The position numbers and the translations under genes were made by a program. This document shows positions 55,900 to 64,000 of a stretch of DNA of 64,000 nucleotides, piece after piece; position 1 is the first letter of the stretch, and each line of letters begins with the position of its first letter. The DNA comes from Mycobacterium sp. SMC-4 (lineage in GTDB: Bacteria > Actinomycetota > Actinomycetes > Mycobacteriales > Mycobacteriaceae), in the NCBI RefSeq assembly GCF_025263265.1, contig NZ_CP079869.1, positions 3,968,001 to 4,032,000 of the forward strand. Reading direction: 5' to 3'. The notes under the pieces are model-generated. The model was not told the DNA's origin and made no database searches. It worked only from the letters and a program-made list of their open reading frames with translations.

Positions 55900-56444
55900 G
55901 CGACACCTCGGCCCGCCAGCGCCTCGACACCCCGAGGACGTCGAGGTATCTGGCGCCCCGGCTGGACGTGGAGGCCGTCGGCCGGGTCAGCGAGAACATC
56001 GCGCGCTTCCTGGGCACCGGCCGCTACCTGGCCGGTCAGACGGTCCTGGTCATCGCGTGGATCCTGCTCAACATCGGGGCGTTCGCCTGGCGCTGGGATC
56101 CCTACCCGTTCATCCTGCTCAATCTCGCGTTCTCCACCCAGGCCGCGTATGCCGCACCACTGATCCTGCTGGCCCAGAACAGGCAGGAGAACCGCGACCG
56201 CGTCGCGCTCGAAGAGGACCGCCGCCGCGCCCAACAGACCAAGGCCGACACCGAGTACCTGGCCCGCGAACTGGCCGCCCTGCGGTTGGCCGTCGGGGAG
56301 GTCGCCACCCGCGACTACCTGCGCCGGGAGCTCGACGAGATTCGCGATCTGATCGCCGAACTGCGCGCCGTCGACGCAGCCGGACGGACCGACGACGCGA
56401 GCACAACGGATCCCCCGAACCGGCACGCCCGGAAATCCCGTTGA
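55896..56444 (+). CDS. DUF1003 membrane protein (Rv1231c-like)
   Basis: 182 residues; ATG at 55896 overlaps the previous stop (ATGA). DUF1003 core: a first helix GQTVLVIAWILLNIGAFAW, the FPFILLNLA-type segment (here YPFILLNLAFSTQAAYAAPLILLAQNRQ) and a cytoplasmic coiled coil of charged residues (about 105-165). Two transmembrane spans. Always coupled to the MgtE_N/CBS protein in mycobacteria as far as I know, which suggests a common complex at the membrane. Function unknown. Confidence 0.9.
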   Translation: MSDTSARQRLDTPRTSRYLAPRLDVEAVGRVSENIARFLGTGRYLAGQTVLVIAWILLNIGAFAWRWDPYPFILLNLAFSTQAAYAAPLILLAQNRQENRDRVALEEDRRRAQQTKADTEYLARELAALRLAVGEVATRDYLRRELDEIRDLIAELRAVDAAGRTDDASTTDPPNRHARKSR

Positions 56445-56530
56445 GACGGCTGCGGCGATTGCTGTTACACAGCCGTAGCCGAATAGGTATGGTGACGACG
56501 TTCACAGGCGACGACGGCTAGGACGGTTGA

Positions 56531-57862
56531 GTGCGCATACGGGCGGGATCGGCCCTGCAGGCAGCAAGGAGCCGAACTGGGCGAGTGGTGCGCATGCCGG
56601 CCTTCGGAGTTGCCGCGGTGCTCACCCCACTGGTGCTGGCCGGCGCGGTCGGCGCGTCCGCCCCGACCACCCTCGCGGCCGGGGACTCGGCGGTACTGCC
56701 GCTGGCCGCGGTGGCGCCGCCACCCCGAGACCTGTCCGGACCCACCGTCGTCGCGGTCAACAAGCCGCCCGCCCAGATGCGCGTCGCGGCTGCCACCGTG
56801 TCGGCTCCGCCCCCGGCCGCGGTCGTGAATGCCCCTGGCTCACTACGCATTCCGTCCATGGCTCTGGCCGCCTACCGCAACGCCGAAGCGATGATGGCCA
56901 CCGCGCAACCGAATTGCGGTGTGAGCTGGAACCTGCTGGCCGGTATCGGCCGGATCGAGTCGGTGCACGCCTACGGCGGCGCCACCGACGCCCGCGGCAC
57001 CGCGGTGCGTCCGATCTACGGCCCGGCGCTCGACGGCACGCTGCCCGGTAACGAGATCATCGTGGAGAGCCGCAACGGCAACCAGGTCACCTACGCGCGC
57101 GCGATGGGGCCGATGCAGTTCCTACCGGGCACCTGGTCGCGCTACGCCTCCGACGGGGACGGCGACGGCAAGGCCGACGTGCAGAACATCTTCGACGCAT
57201 CGCTGGCCGCGGCGCGCTACCTGTGCAGCGGCAACGTCAACCTGCGCAACCAGTCCGACGTGATCGCAGCGGTCCTGCGGTACAACAACTCGATGGCCTA
57301 CACCCGCAACGTGTTGGCCTGGGCGGCGGCCTACGCCACCGGTGTGGTGCCCGTCGACCTGCCGCCGATCACCGGCAGCGTGCCCGAACTTGCCACCGCG
57401 ACGATGGTCGCCGGTCACCTGAACCGCCAGGAGGGCCTCGGACCGGGACTGCCCCGCAACGCCACCGGCCTGCCCGCCGACGATCCGCTGTCCCAGATCC
57501 CGTTGATGACGCGCACCGACGCGGCCAGCCAGATCAGCACCAACGTGCCCGGCTTCGTCCCAGGACAGTCGCTGGGTCCGCTGCCCGGACCCGCACCCGC
57601 GCCACAGGCCCCGCCGCCCGTCGCGCCCACACCGCCCGCCTGGGTGCCGCCGTGGGAGCAGACCCCCGCCCAGCCTGAATGCGCCGTGTTCTGCATCAAG
57701 GACATGCCCGCCGCTGCGCCCGCGCCCGCCCTCGGACCGGTGCCTGCCATCGCGCCGGTGCCCGGGGTGCCCGCAGGCCCGCCGGCGCCAGGTCCGCAGC
57801 CTGCGGCGCCGGTGGCGGGGATGCCGCCCGCACTCGGACCTGCTCCCGGCCCGGTGGGCTGA
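56531..57862 (+). CDS. Secreted lytic-transglycosylase-like protein with Pro-rich C-terminus (Rv1230c-like)
   Basis: 443 residues from GTG 56531. N-terminal signal or anchor helix (FGVAAVLTPLVLAGAVGASA), a disordered spacer, then an SLT/MltB-like domain (about residues 125-270): CGVSWNLLAGIGRIES with the catalytic-type Glu, ARAMGPMQFLPGTWSRYASDGDGDGKADVQNIFDA and VIAAVLRYNNSMAY. The C-terminal 120 residues are almost all Pro, Ala and Gly with a Cys pair (PECAVFCIKDM). Expected to cleave peptidoglycan in the cell wall. Corresponds to Rv1230c. Confidence 0.87.
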   Translation: MRIRAGSALQAARSRTGRVVRMPAFGVAAVLTPLVLAGAVGASAPTTLAAGDSAVLPLAAVAPPPRDLSGPTVVAVNKPPAQMRVAAATVSAPPPAAVVNAPGSLRIPSMALAAYRNAEAMMATAQPNCGVSWNLLAGIGRIESVHAYGGATDARGTAVRPIYGPALDGTLPGNEIIVESRNGNQVTYARAMGPMQFLPGTWSRYASDGDGDGKADVQNIFDASLAAARYLCSGNVNLRNQSDVIAAVLRYNNSMAYTRNVLAWAAAYATGVVPVDLPPITGSVPELATATMVAGHLNRQEGLGPGLPRNATGLPADDPLSQIPLMTRTDAASQISTNVPGFVPGQSLGPLPGPAPAPQAPPPVAPTPPAWVPPWEQTPAQPECAVFCIKDMPAAAPAPALGPVPAIAPVPGVPAGPPAPGPQPAAPVAGMPPALGPAPGPVG

Positions 57863-57910
57863 GCGCCCACATTCGGGTCGGCGACCTCGTGACGCCTAGA
57901 CTCGCAGGTG

Positions 57911-59038
57911 ATGTCTGCATCTCCGAGTGACCTGGAATCGGCGGTCCGCGCTGCGCTGACCAAGGTGATCGACCCCGAGCTTCGGCGTCCGATCACCGAG
58001 ATCGGCATGGTCAAGGCCGTCACGGCAGAGCCCGACGGTTCCGTGCACGTCGAGATCTATCTGACCACGTCAGCATGCCCGAAGAAGACCGAGATCTCCG
58101 ACCAGGTCAGCCGTGCCGTCAGCGACGTGCCCGGCACCGGTTCGGTCAAGGTCAGCCTCGACGTGATGAACGACGAGCAGCGCGCCGAGTTGCGCCGCAT
58201 GCTGCGCGGCGACTCCCGCGAGCCCGTCATCCCGTTCGCCCAGCCCGGTTCACTCACCCGCGTGTACGCCGTCGCCAGCGGCAAGGGCGGTGTGGGCAAA
58301 TCCAGCGTGACGGTCAACCTGGCCGCGGCGATGGCTGCGCGTGGTCTGTCGGTCGGCGTGGTCGATGCCGACATCTACGGTCATTCGGTTCCCCGCATGA
58401 TGGGCACCGAGGACCGGCCGGTCCAGGTCGACTCGATGATCGTGCCGCCGGTGGCCCACGACGTCCGGGTGATCTCCATCGCGATGTTCACCCAGGGCAA
58501 CACGCCGGTGGTGTGGCGCGGCCCGATGCTGCACCGGGCGCTGCAGCAATTCCTTGCCGACGTGTACTGGGGCGATCTCGACGTGCTGCTGCTCGACCTG
58601 CCGCCGGGCACCGGTGACATCGCGATCTCGGTGGCGCAGCTGATCCCAGGTGCGGAGATCCTGGTCGTGACCACCCCCCAGATGGCTGCCGCGGAGGTCG
58701 CCGAGCGCGCGGGCGCCATCGCACTGCAGACCCGCCAGCGCATCGCCGGGGTGGTGGAGAACATGGTCGACGGCCCGGTATTGAAGATGTTCGGCGAGGG
58801 CGGCGGCCGCAAGGTCTCCGAGAACCTGTCCCGCGCGGTCGGTGCCGACGTGCCGCTCCTGGGCCAGGTGCCGCTGGACCCCGACCTCGTCTCGGCCGGG
58901 GACTCAGGGATCCCGCTGGTGCTCAGCGCACCGGAGTCGCCGGCCGGCAGTGTCCTGCGCACGATCGCCGACGCGCTGGCAGGCCGCAAGCGCGGGCTGG
59001 CCGGGATGTCGCTGGGACTCGACCCCGCCGGCCGCTGA
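57911..59038 (+). CDS. mrp: Mrp/ApbC-family Fe-S cluster carrier ATPase
   Basis: 375 residues from ATG 57911 (GTG 57908 also possible). N-terminal MIP18/DUF59 domain (about 1-85: ALTKVIDPELRRPITEIGMV), then a P-loop ATPase with the deviant Walker A ASGKGGVGKSSV, DADIYGHSVPRMMG and LLLDLPPGTGDIAISVAQL. Such proteins assemble and transfer [4Fe-4S] clusters in the cytoplasm. A metal-binding C-x2-C is not evident in the C-terminal half, as in other actinobacterial Mrp. It is Rv1229c in the conserved order and convergent with tatB. Confidence 0.95.
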   Translation: MSASPSDLESAVRAALTKVIDPELRRPITEIGMVKAVTAEPDGSVHVEIYLTTSACPKKTEISDQVSRAVSDVPGTGSVKVSLDVMNDEQRAELRRMLRGDSREPVIPFAQPGSLTRVYAVASGKGGVGKSSVTVNLAAAMAARGLSVGVVDADIYGHSVPRMMGTEDRPVQVDSMIVPPVAHDVRVISIAMFTQGNTPVVWRGPMLHRALQQFLADVYWGDLDVLLLDLPPGTGDIAISVAQLIPGAEILVVTTPQMAAAEVAERAGAIALQTRQRIAGVVENMVDGPVLKMFGEGGGRKVSENLSRAVGADVPLLGQVPLDPDLVSAGDSGIPLVLSAPESPAGSVLRTIADALAGRKRGLAGMSLGLDPAGR

Positions 59039-59072
59039 CCCGGCGGTCACCGCACCACCCGACCGGCGACTC

Positions 59073-59498
59073 CTAGGTGGCGTCGGGATCGAACGGCACC
59101 GGCGCACCGGGCGCGGGTGCCGGCGGCTGGGCCGGCGCGGGTGTCGGGCCCGGACCGGACTGCGGCTTCGGTGCCGGCGGGGACGACTGAGACGCCTGAG
59201 GGGCGTCGAACTTGCCTGTGAAGATCGAATCATCCCCGTCGAGCAGATGTTTGGTCAGCGCCGCGCGCGGAGTCATGCCGCGCAGCTTCTGCAGCTCCGA
59301 GAGCGGTTCGCGCAGGTCCTCGAACTCGGGGCCGAGATCCTGTCGCAACTGGCTGGTGGCCCCGGTGACGTAGTCGCGTGCCTGCCGCAGCGCGTTCGAC
59401 GTCCACCGGATGGCCCCTGGCAACCGTTCCGGGCCGAGAATGACCAATCCGGCGATCACCAGGATCAGCATCTCCCCCCAGCCGACGTTGGCGAACAC
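59073..59498 (-). CDS. tatB: Sec-independent protein translocase subunit TatB
   Basis: 141 residues from GTG 59498. N-terminal transmembrane helix ([22 protein letters not shown]) with the TatB/TatA Gly-Pro hinge, an amphipathic helix [14 protein letters not shown], and a helical then Pro/Ala-rich C-terminus. TatB with TatC forms the twin-arginine receptor for folded proteins. Last gene of the sigE-rseA-htrA-tatB run; the start is 3 bases after the htrA stop. Confidence 0.95.
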   Translation of the reverse strand: MFANVGWGEMLILVIAGLVILGPERLPGAIRWTSNALRQARDYVTGATSQLRQDLGPEFEDLREPLSELQKLRGMTPRAALTKHLLDGDDSIFTGKFDAPQASQSSPPAPKPQSGPGPTPAPAQPPAPAPGAPVPFDPDAT

Positions 59499-59501
59499 GA
59501 T

Positions 59502-61001
<1,500 letters not shown>

Positions 61002-61058
61002 CTACTGTTCAGGGCGTCAGCAAGCGCCGACGCACGTCGATGGTCGACCGCACCTACC

Positions 61059-61451
61059 CTACCGGCGTTTACGGCGGTCACGCTGGACGCGGTCAGCAAG
61101 CTGTGCCGAGTCGACCGGCCCCGGTTCAGGCGGGGTGTCGTGCGGAATCTTGGACAACAGGTTCAGCAGCGAGCTCGGCATCGCCACCGGGCACGAGTCC
61201 CGCAAGGCTTCCCGGGCTTGGCGCTGAGCGTCGACCTCCCAGGCGCATTCCGGACACACCGACAGGTGCTGCGCAGCGCGCAGATAGGCCGTCATCCTCA
61301 GCTCGCCGTCGACGTAGGCGGCAAGGGCCTCGACCGAGAGGTGCTCGGTCGAGCCGAACTGGCGCGGGCCGACCGGCGCATCGCTCTGAGAGGCGAACGG
61401 GGAGGGCAGCCAGGAAAAGGCGCGCCGGAACGAGTGTCCACGTTCGAACAC
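61059..61451 (-). CDS. rseA: Anti-sigma-E factor RseA (zinc-binding)
   Basis: 130 residues from GTG 61451 (VFERGHSFRRAFSWLP), chosen because AGGAG lies 7 bases upstream and the start matches related RseA proteins; other in-frame starts at 61454, 61475 and 61520 are less likely. The ZAS zinc motif is present as H-x3-CPEC (AQHLSVCPEC), the redox-sensitive site through which RseA binds SigE. The middle is conserved with M. tuberculosis (SQSDAPVG, STEHLSVEALAAYVDGELRM); the C-terminal tail is short and basic. Under stress RseA is phosphorylated and degraded to release SigE. Confidence 0.93.
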   Translation of the reverse strand: MFERGHSFRRAFSWLPSPFASQSDAPVGPRQFGSTEHLSVEALAAYVDGELRMTAYLRAAQHLSVCPECAWEVDAQRQAREALRDSCPVAMPSSLLNLLSKIPHDTPPEPGPVDSAQLADRVQRDRRKRR

Positions 61452-61529
61452 CACCTGACTCCTCTCCACGGCCATATCGACGGACGTACTTCGAATGTAG
61501 CGCGGCAGACTCAAAGTCAATGCCCGAAC

Positions 61530-62354
61530 TCAGGCCGATCTGAGGGCATCGAGTTCGGGATGGCGCGCCAGATAGTCCCGCAGCGCCTGGCGACCACGGT
61601 GGATACGGCTGCGCACGGTGCCCAGCTTGACGCCCAGCGTGGCACCGATCTCCTCGTAGGACAGACCCTCGATATCGCACAGCACGACCGCTGCACGAAA
61701 CTCCGGCGCCAACGAGTCCAACGCGGCCTGCAGGTCGGGGGCCAGCCGCGAATCGTGGTAGATCTGCTCCGGGTTGGGCTCGTCGGCCGGGACGCGTTCG
61801 TAGTCCTCGGGCAGCGCCTCCATGCGGATACGGGCACGTCGACGGACCATGTCCAGGAACAGGTTCGTCGTGATGCGGTGCAGCCAACCCTCGAAAGTGC
61901 CCGGCTGGTAGTTCTGCACGGATCGGAACACCCGGATGAACGTCTCCTGGGTGAGGTCCTCGGCGTCGTGCTGATTGCCGGACAGCCGGTAGGCCAGCCG
62001 GTACACGCGGTCGGCATGCTGACGGACCAGCTCATCCCAACTGGGCATGGCGGCCTGGTCGCCGGTGGCATCGAACACCGCCGTACCGGTGAGTTCGTCG
62101 GTCGGTTCGACCCAGTCACCCTCGGTGAACTGTTCGCGGTGGGCCATCGACACCGGCGCGGCGATGATGCCGGTCTGCGCGGGATGTGTGGTGATCGCTT
62201 CTTCCTCCAAGTCATGCTGGGCGTCTGGGCGGGTATCGGCAAGCTGGGGCTGACCTGCAGGGTTGCCTGGGGCCGGCGGCATGTCTTCGACAACACGACC
62301 GACGGCGACATTGTTCCCGAGATGCCCCGGTTCGCGTGCCATGCCGTGTGTCAT
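61530..62354 (-). CDS. sigE: ECF RNA polymerase sigma factor SigE
   Basis: 274 residues from ATG 62354, with AGGAG 11 bases upstream; a GTG at 62399 and further ATGs at 62342 and in [12 protein letters not shown] are also possible, as M. tuberculosis SigE itself has alternative starts. Sigma region 2 begins [25 protein letters not shown] and includes [15 protein letters not shown] and [17 protein letters not shown]; region 4 is [45 protein letters not shown]. It controls the surface- and oxidative-stress regulon. First gene of the sigE-rseA-htrA-tatB run. Confidence 0.95.
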   Translation of the reverse strand: MTHGMAREPGHLGNNVAVGRVVEDMPPAPGNPAGQPQLADTRPDAQHDLEEEAITTHPAQTGIIAAPVSMAHREQFTEGDWVEPTDELTGTAVFDATGDQAAMPSWDELVRQHADRVYRLAYRLSGNQHDAEDLTQETFIRVFRSVQNYQPGTFEGWLHRITTNLFLDMVRRRARIRMEALPEDYERVPADEPNPEQIYHDSRLAPDLQAALDSLAPEFRAAVVLCDIEGLSYEEIGATLGVKLGTVRSRIHRGRQALRDYLARHPELDALRSA

Positions 62355-62520
62355 GCGAACACCGTCTCCTGTCGCCGTGTGGCAGGCATATGAGCTCACT
62401 GAACTTTTCCTGAGAACACCGCGTACCCCACATTCGACCAGCGGAAACAGTGCCGATCTCGACGCTCGGAGCGGGCGTGTCGCGGGGTCGGCGATGTCGG
62501 CCAGCCTCTACGCTGCGGGC

Positions 62521-63183
62521 ATGGCCAGCACCGACCAGCCCGGAGCAGCGCGGCCGTCTCCGGCCGAGGCGATCGTCGCCCATGCCGAGAACTCGATCTC
62601 CGAGGATGCCATCGTCGGAGCGGCGCGCGAACGTGCCGTCGACATCGGTGCAGGCGCGGTCACCCCGGCCGTCGGGGCCCTGCTGTGCGTGCTGGCGAAG
62701 CTGACCGGCGCGAAGGCGGTGGTCGAGGTCGGGACCGGCGCAGGCGTCAGCGGGTTGTGGCTGCTGTCGGGAATGCGCGAGGACGGTGTGCTGACCACCA
62801 TCGACGTGGAGCCCGAGCATCAGCGGATCGCCAAACAGGCCTTCACCGAGGCCGGCGTCGGTCCGGGTCGCACCCGGCTGATCAGCGGTCGGGCCCAGGA
62901 GGTGCTGACCCGGCTCGCCGACGAGTCCTACGATCTGGTGTTCATCGATGCCGACCCGATCGACCAGCCCCAGTTCGTCGTCGAGGGCGTGCGACTGCTG
63001 CGTCCCGGCGGGGCGATCGTGGTGCATCGTGCCGCGTTGGGTGGCCGCGCCGGTGATGCGACGGCCAAGGACAACGAGGTCGCCGCGGTGCGCGAAGGGG
63101 CCCGATTGATCGCCGAAGACGAACGGCTGACACCGGTGCTGATCCCGCTCGGCGACGGCCTGCTCGCCGCCGCCCGCGATTGA
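62521..63183 (+). CDS. O-methyltransferase, class I SAM-dependent (Rv1220c-like)
   Basis: 220 residues from ATG 62521 ([11 protein letters not shown]); the open frame upstream is antisense to sigE. SAM-binding motif [16 protein letters not shown], the acidic [17 protein letters not shown] and [14 protein letters not shown] are typical of family-3 O-methyltransferases (catechol/caffeoyl-CoA-like), with a divalent-metal site in that family. Substrate unknown. Divergent from sigE across 166 bases, the same arrangement as M. tuberculosis Rv1220c-Rv1221. A strong hairpin follows the stop. Confidence 0.92.
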   Translation: MASTDQPGAARPSPAEAIVAHAENSISEDAIVGAARERAVDIGAGAVTPAVGALLCVLAKLTGAKAVVEVGTGAGVSGLWLLSGMREDGVLTTIDVEPEHQRIAKQAFTEAGVGPGRTRLISGRAQEVLTRLADESYDLVFIDADPIDQPQFVVEGVRLLRPGGAIVVHRAALGGRAGDATAKDNEVAAVREGARLIAEDERLTPVLIPLGDGLLAAARD

Positions 63184-63209
63184 TCATTTCTTCCGTGACC
63201 TTTTCTTCC

Positions 63210-63269
63210 GCGAGCAGACGCCCACACCCCTGATTTCACGCGATTTCGGGGGCCGGCGCGTCTGCTCGC
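63210..63269. terminator. Hairpin with perfect 12-bp arms between the methyltransferase and raaS
   Basis: GCGAGCAGACGC (63210-63221) and GCGTCTGCTCGC (63258-63269) pair perfectly around a 36-base loop that itself contains a weaker CCCC/GGGG pairing. Likely a terminator for the methyltransferase gene; the arm resembles intergenic hairpins I recall from other mycobacteria. Confidence 0.6.
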
Positions 63270-63290
63270 CAGGAGGTCTTGACCCGGCAC

Positions 63291-63324
63291 TGAACGCACG
63301 TTTAATCTATTGAACATGCGTTCA
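63291..63324. promoter_or_regulatory. 34-bp palindromic operator overlapping the raaS start
   Basis: The sequence from 63291 to 63324 is symmetrical at 28 of 34 positions, with outer arms TGAACGCA and TGCGTTCA and inner TTTAAT/ATTGAA parts. It covers the ATG at 63316. A TetR regulator bound here would block its own expression. The two arms are 10-11 bp per turn apart, suiting a TetR dimer or pair of dimers. Confidence 0.7.
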
Positions 63325-63978
63325 GCCGACGATCTCACGACGCGGGCGCGTATCCGCGATGCCGCGGTCGACCTGTTCGGCCGCGACGGTTTCGACGTCG
63401 GCGTACGCGCCATCGCCGCGGCTGCGGGCGTCAGCCCGGGACTGGTCAACCACCACTTCGGTTCCAAGGAGGGCCTGCGCCGGGCATGCGATGACCACAT
63501 CGTCCAGACCGTGCTCGACAGCAAGACCGAGTCGATCCAATCCTCCGATCCCGCAACCTGGTTCGCCCAGTTCGCCGAGATCGAGGAGTATGCCCCGCTG
63601 ATGGGCTACCTCGTGCGCAGCCTGCAGGAGGGTGGCGAACTGGCAAAGATGCTGTGGCGCAGATTGATCACCAACACCGAGGTGTACATCGAAGCCGGCG
63701 TGCAGGCGGGGACCATCAAGCCCAGCCCGGACCCGAAGGCCCGAGCGCGCTTCCTCGCCATGGCCGGTGGTGGCGCCTTTCTGCTGTATCTGCAGATGCA
63801 CGACAACCCGACCGACCTGCGCGCAGTGCTGCGCGATTACAGCGAGGAGATGGTACTGCCGGCCCTCGAGATCTACACCCACGGTCTGATGACCGACTCC
63901 ACCATGTTCGACGCGTTCACCGCCAGGAAAGCCCAGGGGGTCGCCCTGACGGCGACAGAAGGAGCGCACCATGACTGA
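63316..63978 (+). CDS. raaS: TetR-family regulator RaaS-like (Rv1219c)
   Basis: 220 residues from ATG 63316 (a TTG at 63310 would add two). N-terminal helix-turn-helix VGVRAIAAAAGVSPGLVNHHFGSKEGLR, then the long effector domain with PLMGYLVRSLQEGGELAKMLWR and LLYLQMHDNPTDLRAVLRDY, strongly matching Rv1219c. The M. tuberculosis RaaS represses an ABC efflux operon (Rv1217c-Rv1218c) and itself, aiding survival during antimicrobial exposure. The next gene overlaps by 8 bases and is likely that ABC ATPase. Confidence 0.92.
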   Translation: MRSADDLTTRARIRDAAVDLFGRDGFDVGVRAIAAAAGVSPGLVNHHFGSKEGLRRACDDHIVQTVLDSKTESIQSSDPATWFAQFAEIEEYAPLMGYLVRSLQEGGELAKMLWRRLITNTEVYIEAGVQAGTIKPSPDPKARARFLAMAGGGAFLLYLQMHDNPTDLRAVLRDYSEEMVLPALEIYTHGLMTDSTMFDAFTARKAQGVALTATEGAHHD

Positions 63979-64000
63979 TGCTAATGCCGTCGAGATCCAC
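63971..64000 (+). CDS. Start of the next gene, probable ABC-transporter ATPase (partial)
   Basis: ATG at 63971, preceded by AAGGAG about 7 bases upstream, opens a frame reading MTDANAVEIH to the window edge. It overlaps the raaS stop by 8 bases in another frame, so it is probably cotranscribed. By position it should be the Rv1218c-like ATPase; only ten codons are visible, so this is inferred from context. Confidence 0.5.
   Translation, partial: MTDANAVEIH

Noticed and set aside
62400..62520. MprA-like direct repeats (TCTCAG...TTCAG) upstream of sigE
   Set aside because: Only a loose match and I cannot recall the consensus precisely enough to support it.

Overview
This is chromosomal DNA of a high-GC, mycolic-acid-containing actinobacterium, almost certainly a Mycobacterium of the environmental, Mycolicibacterium-like kind. 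The evidence is the high GC content, frequent GTG starts, lipoproteins of the Lpr/Lpq type, mycobactin transporter genes (irtAB), an F420-dependent Ddn-family protein, the multifunctional 2-oxoglutarate enzyme Kgd, and the sigE-rseA-htrA-tatB stress operon. As I recall it, the gene order follows the M. tuberculosis segment Rv1219c to Rv1277, read in the opposite direction. A species-level name cannot be given from the sequence alone.

Layout. 1-8 kb: a metallophosphoesterase running off the left edge, a SixA-like phosphatase, an IS30-family element, two DUF3558 lipoproteins (LprC/LprB) and a heterodimeric ABC exporter. 8-14.3 kb: a molybdopterin oxidoreductase, a small membrane protein, dtd, and a copper locus (DUF305 lipoprotein diverging from a CopZ-like chaperone, a 52-residue His-containing membrane peptide and a Cu+ ATPase) with a CsoR-type operator between the two arms. 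14.4-20.3 kb: a frameshifted DUF222/HNH gene, an Rv1264-type adenylate cyclase, a deoxyinosine glycosylase, a HIT protein, a deazaflavin enzyme, a luciferase-like oxidoreductase and UdgB. 20.4-29.4 kb: Tap efflux pump, FAD oxidase, irtB/irtA with an IdeR box, cyp130 and its TetR partner. 29.4-43.2 kb: acyltransferase, DEAD-box helicase, LprE, a three-module nuclease-helicase, two flavoenzymes, two MFS pumps and a membrane protein. 43.4-54.6 kb: kgd, a DUF732 secreted protein, tandem SDR paralogues, LpqZ, malic enzyme, a SUFU-like protein, two membrane proteins and a CitE-like lyase. 54.6-64 kb: MgtE_N/CBS protein, DUF1003 protein, transglycosylase-like protein, Mrp, TatB, HtrA, RseA, SigE, a methyltransferase, a RaaS-type regulator, and the first codons of the next gene at the right edge.

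Functional themes. Envelope stress is handled by SigE, its anti-sigma factor RseA and the HtrA protease, with TatB in the same gene run. Metals are handled by the copper locus and the iron-regulated mycobactin importer IrtAB. Drug and xenobiotic export is represented by Tap, a Bcr/CflA pump, a DHA2 pump, ABC exporters and the RaaS locus. Repair of deaminated bases is represented by two different glycosylases within 4 kb. Central carbon metabolism is represented by Kgd, malic enzyme and a CoA-ester lyase. The segments not in my recollection of the M. tuberculosis order are the IS element, the Mo-enzyme, the copper locus, the HNH gene, the deoxyinosine glycosylase, the LLM enzyme, irtAB, the two flavoenzymes after the nuclease-helicase, the Bcr pump, the DUF732 gene, the second SDR, malic enzyme, the SUFU-like gene and the CitE-like gene.

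No gene-free stretch exceeds 300 bases; the longest gaps (about 160-180 bases at 27431-27590, 42317-42483, 43228-43391, 51569-51747 and 62355-62520) are intergenic promoter or terminator regions. I saw no tRNA, rRNA, CRISPR array or prophage.
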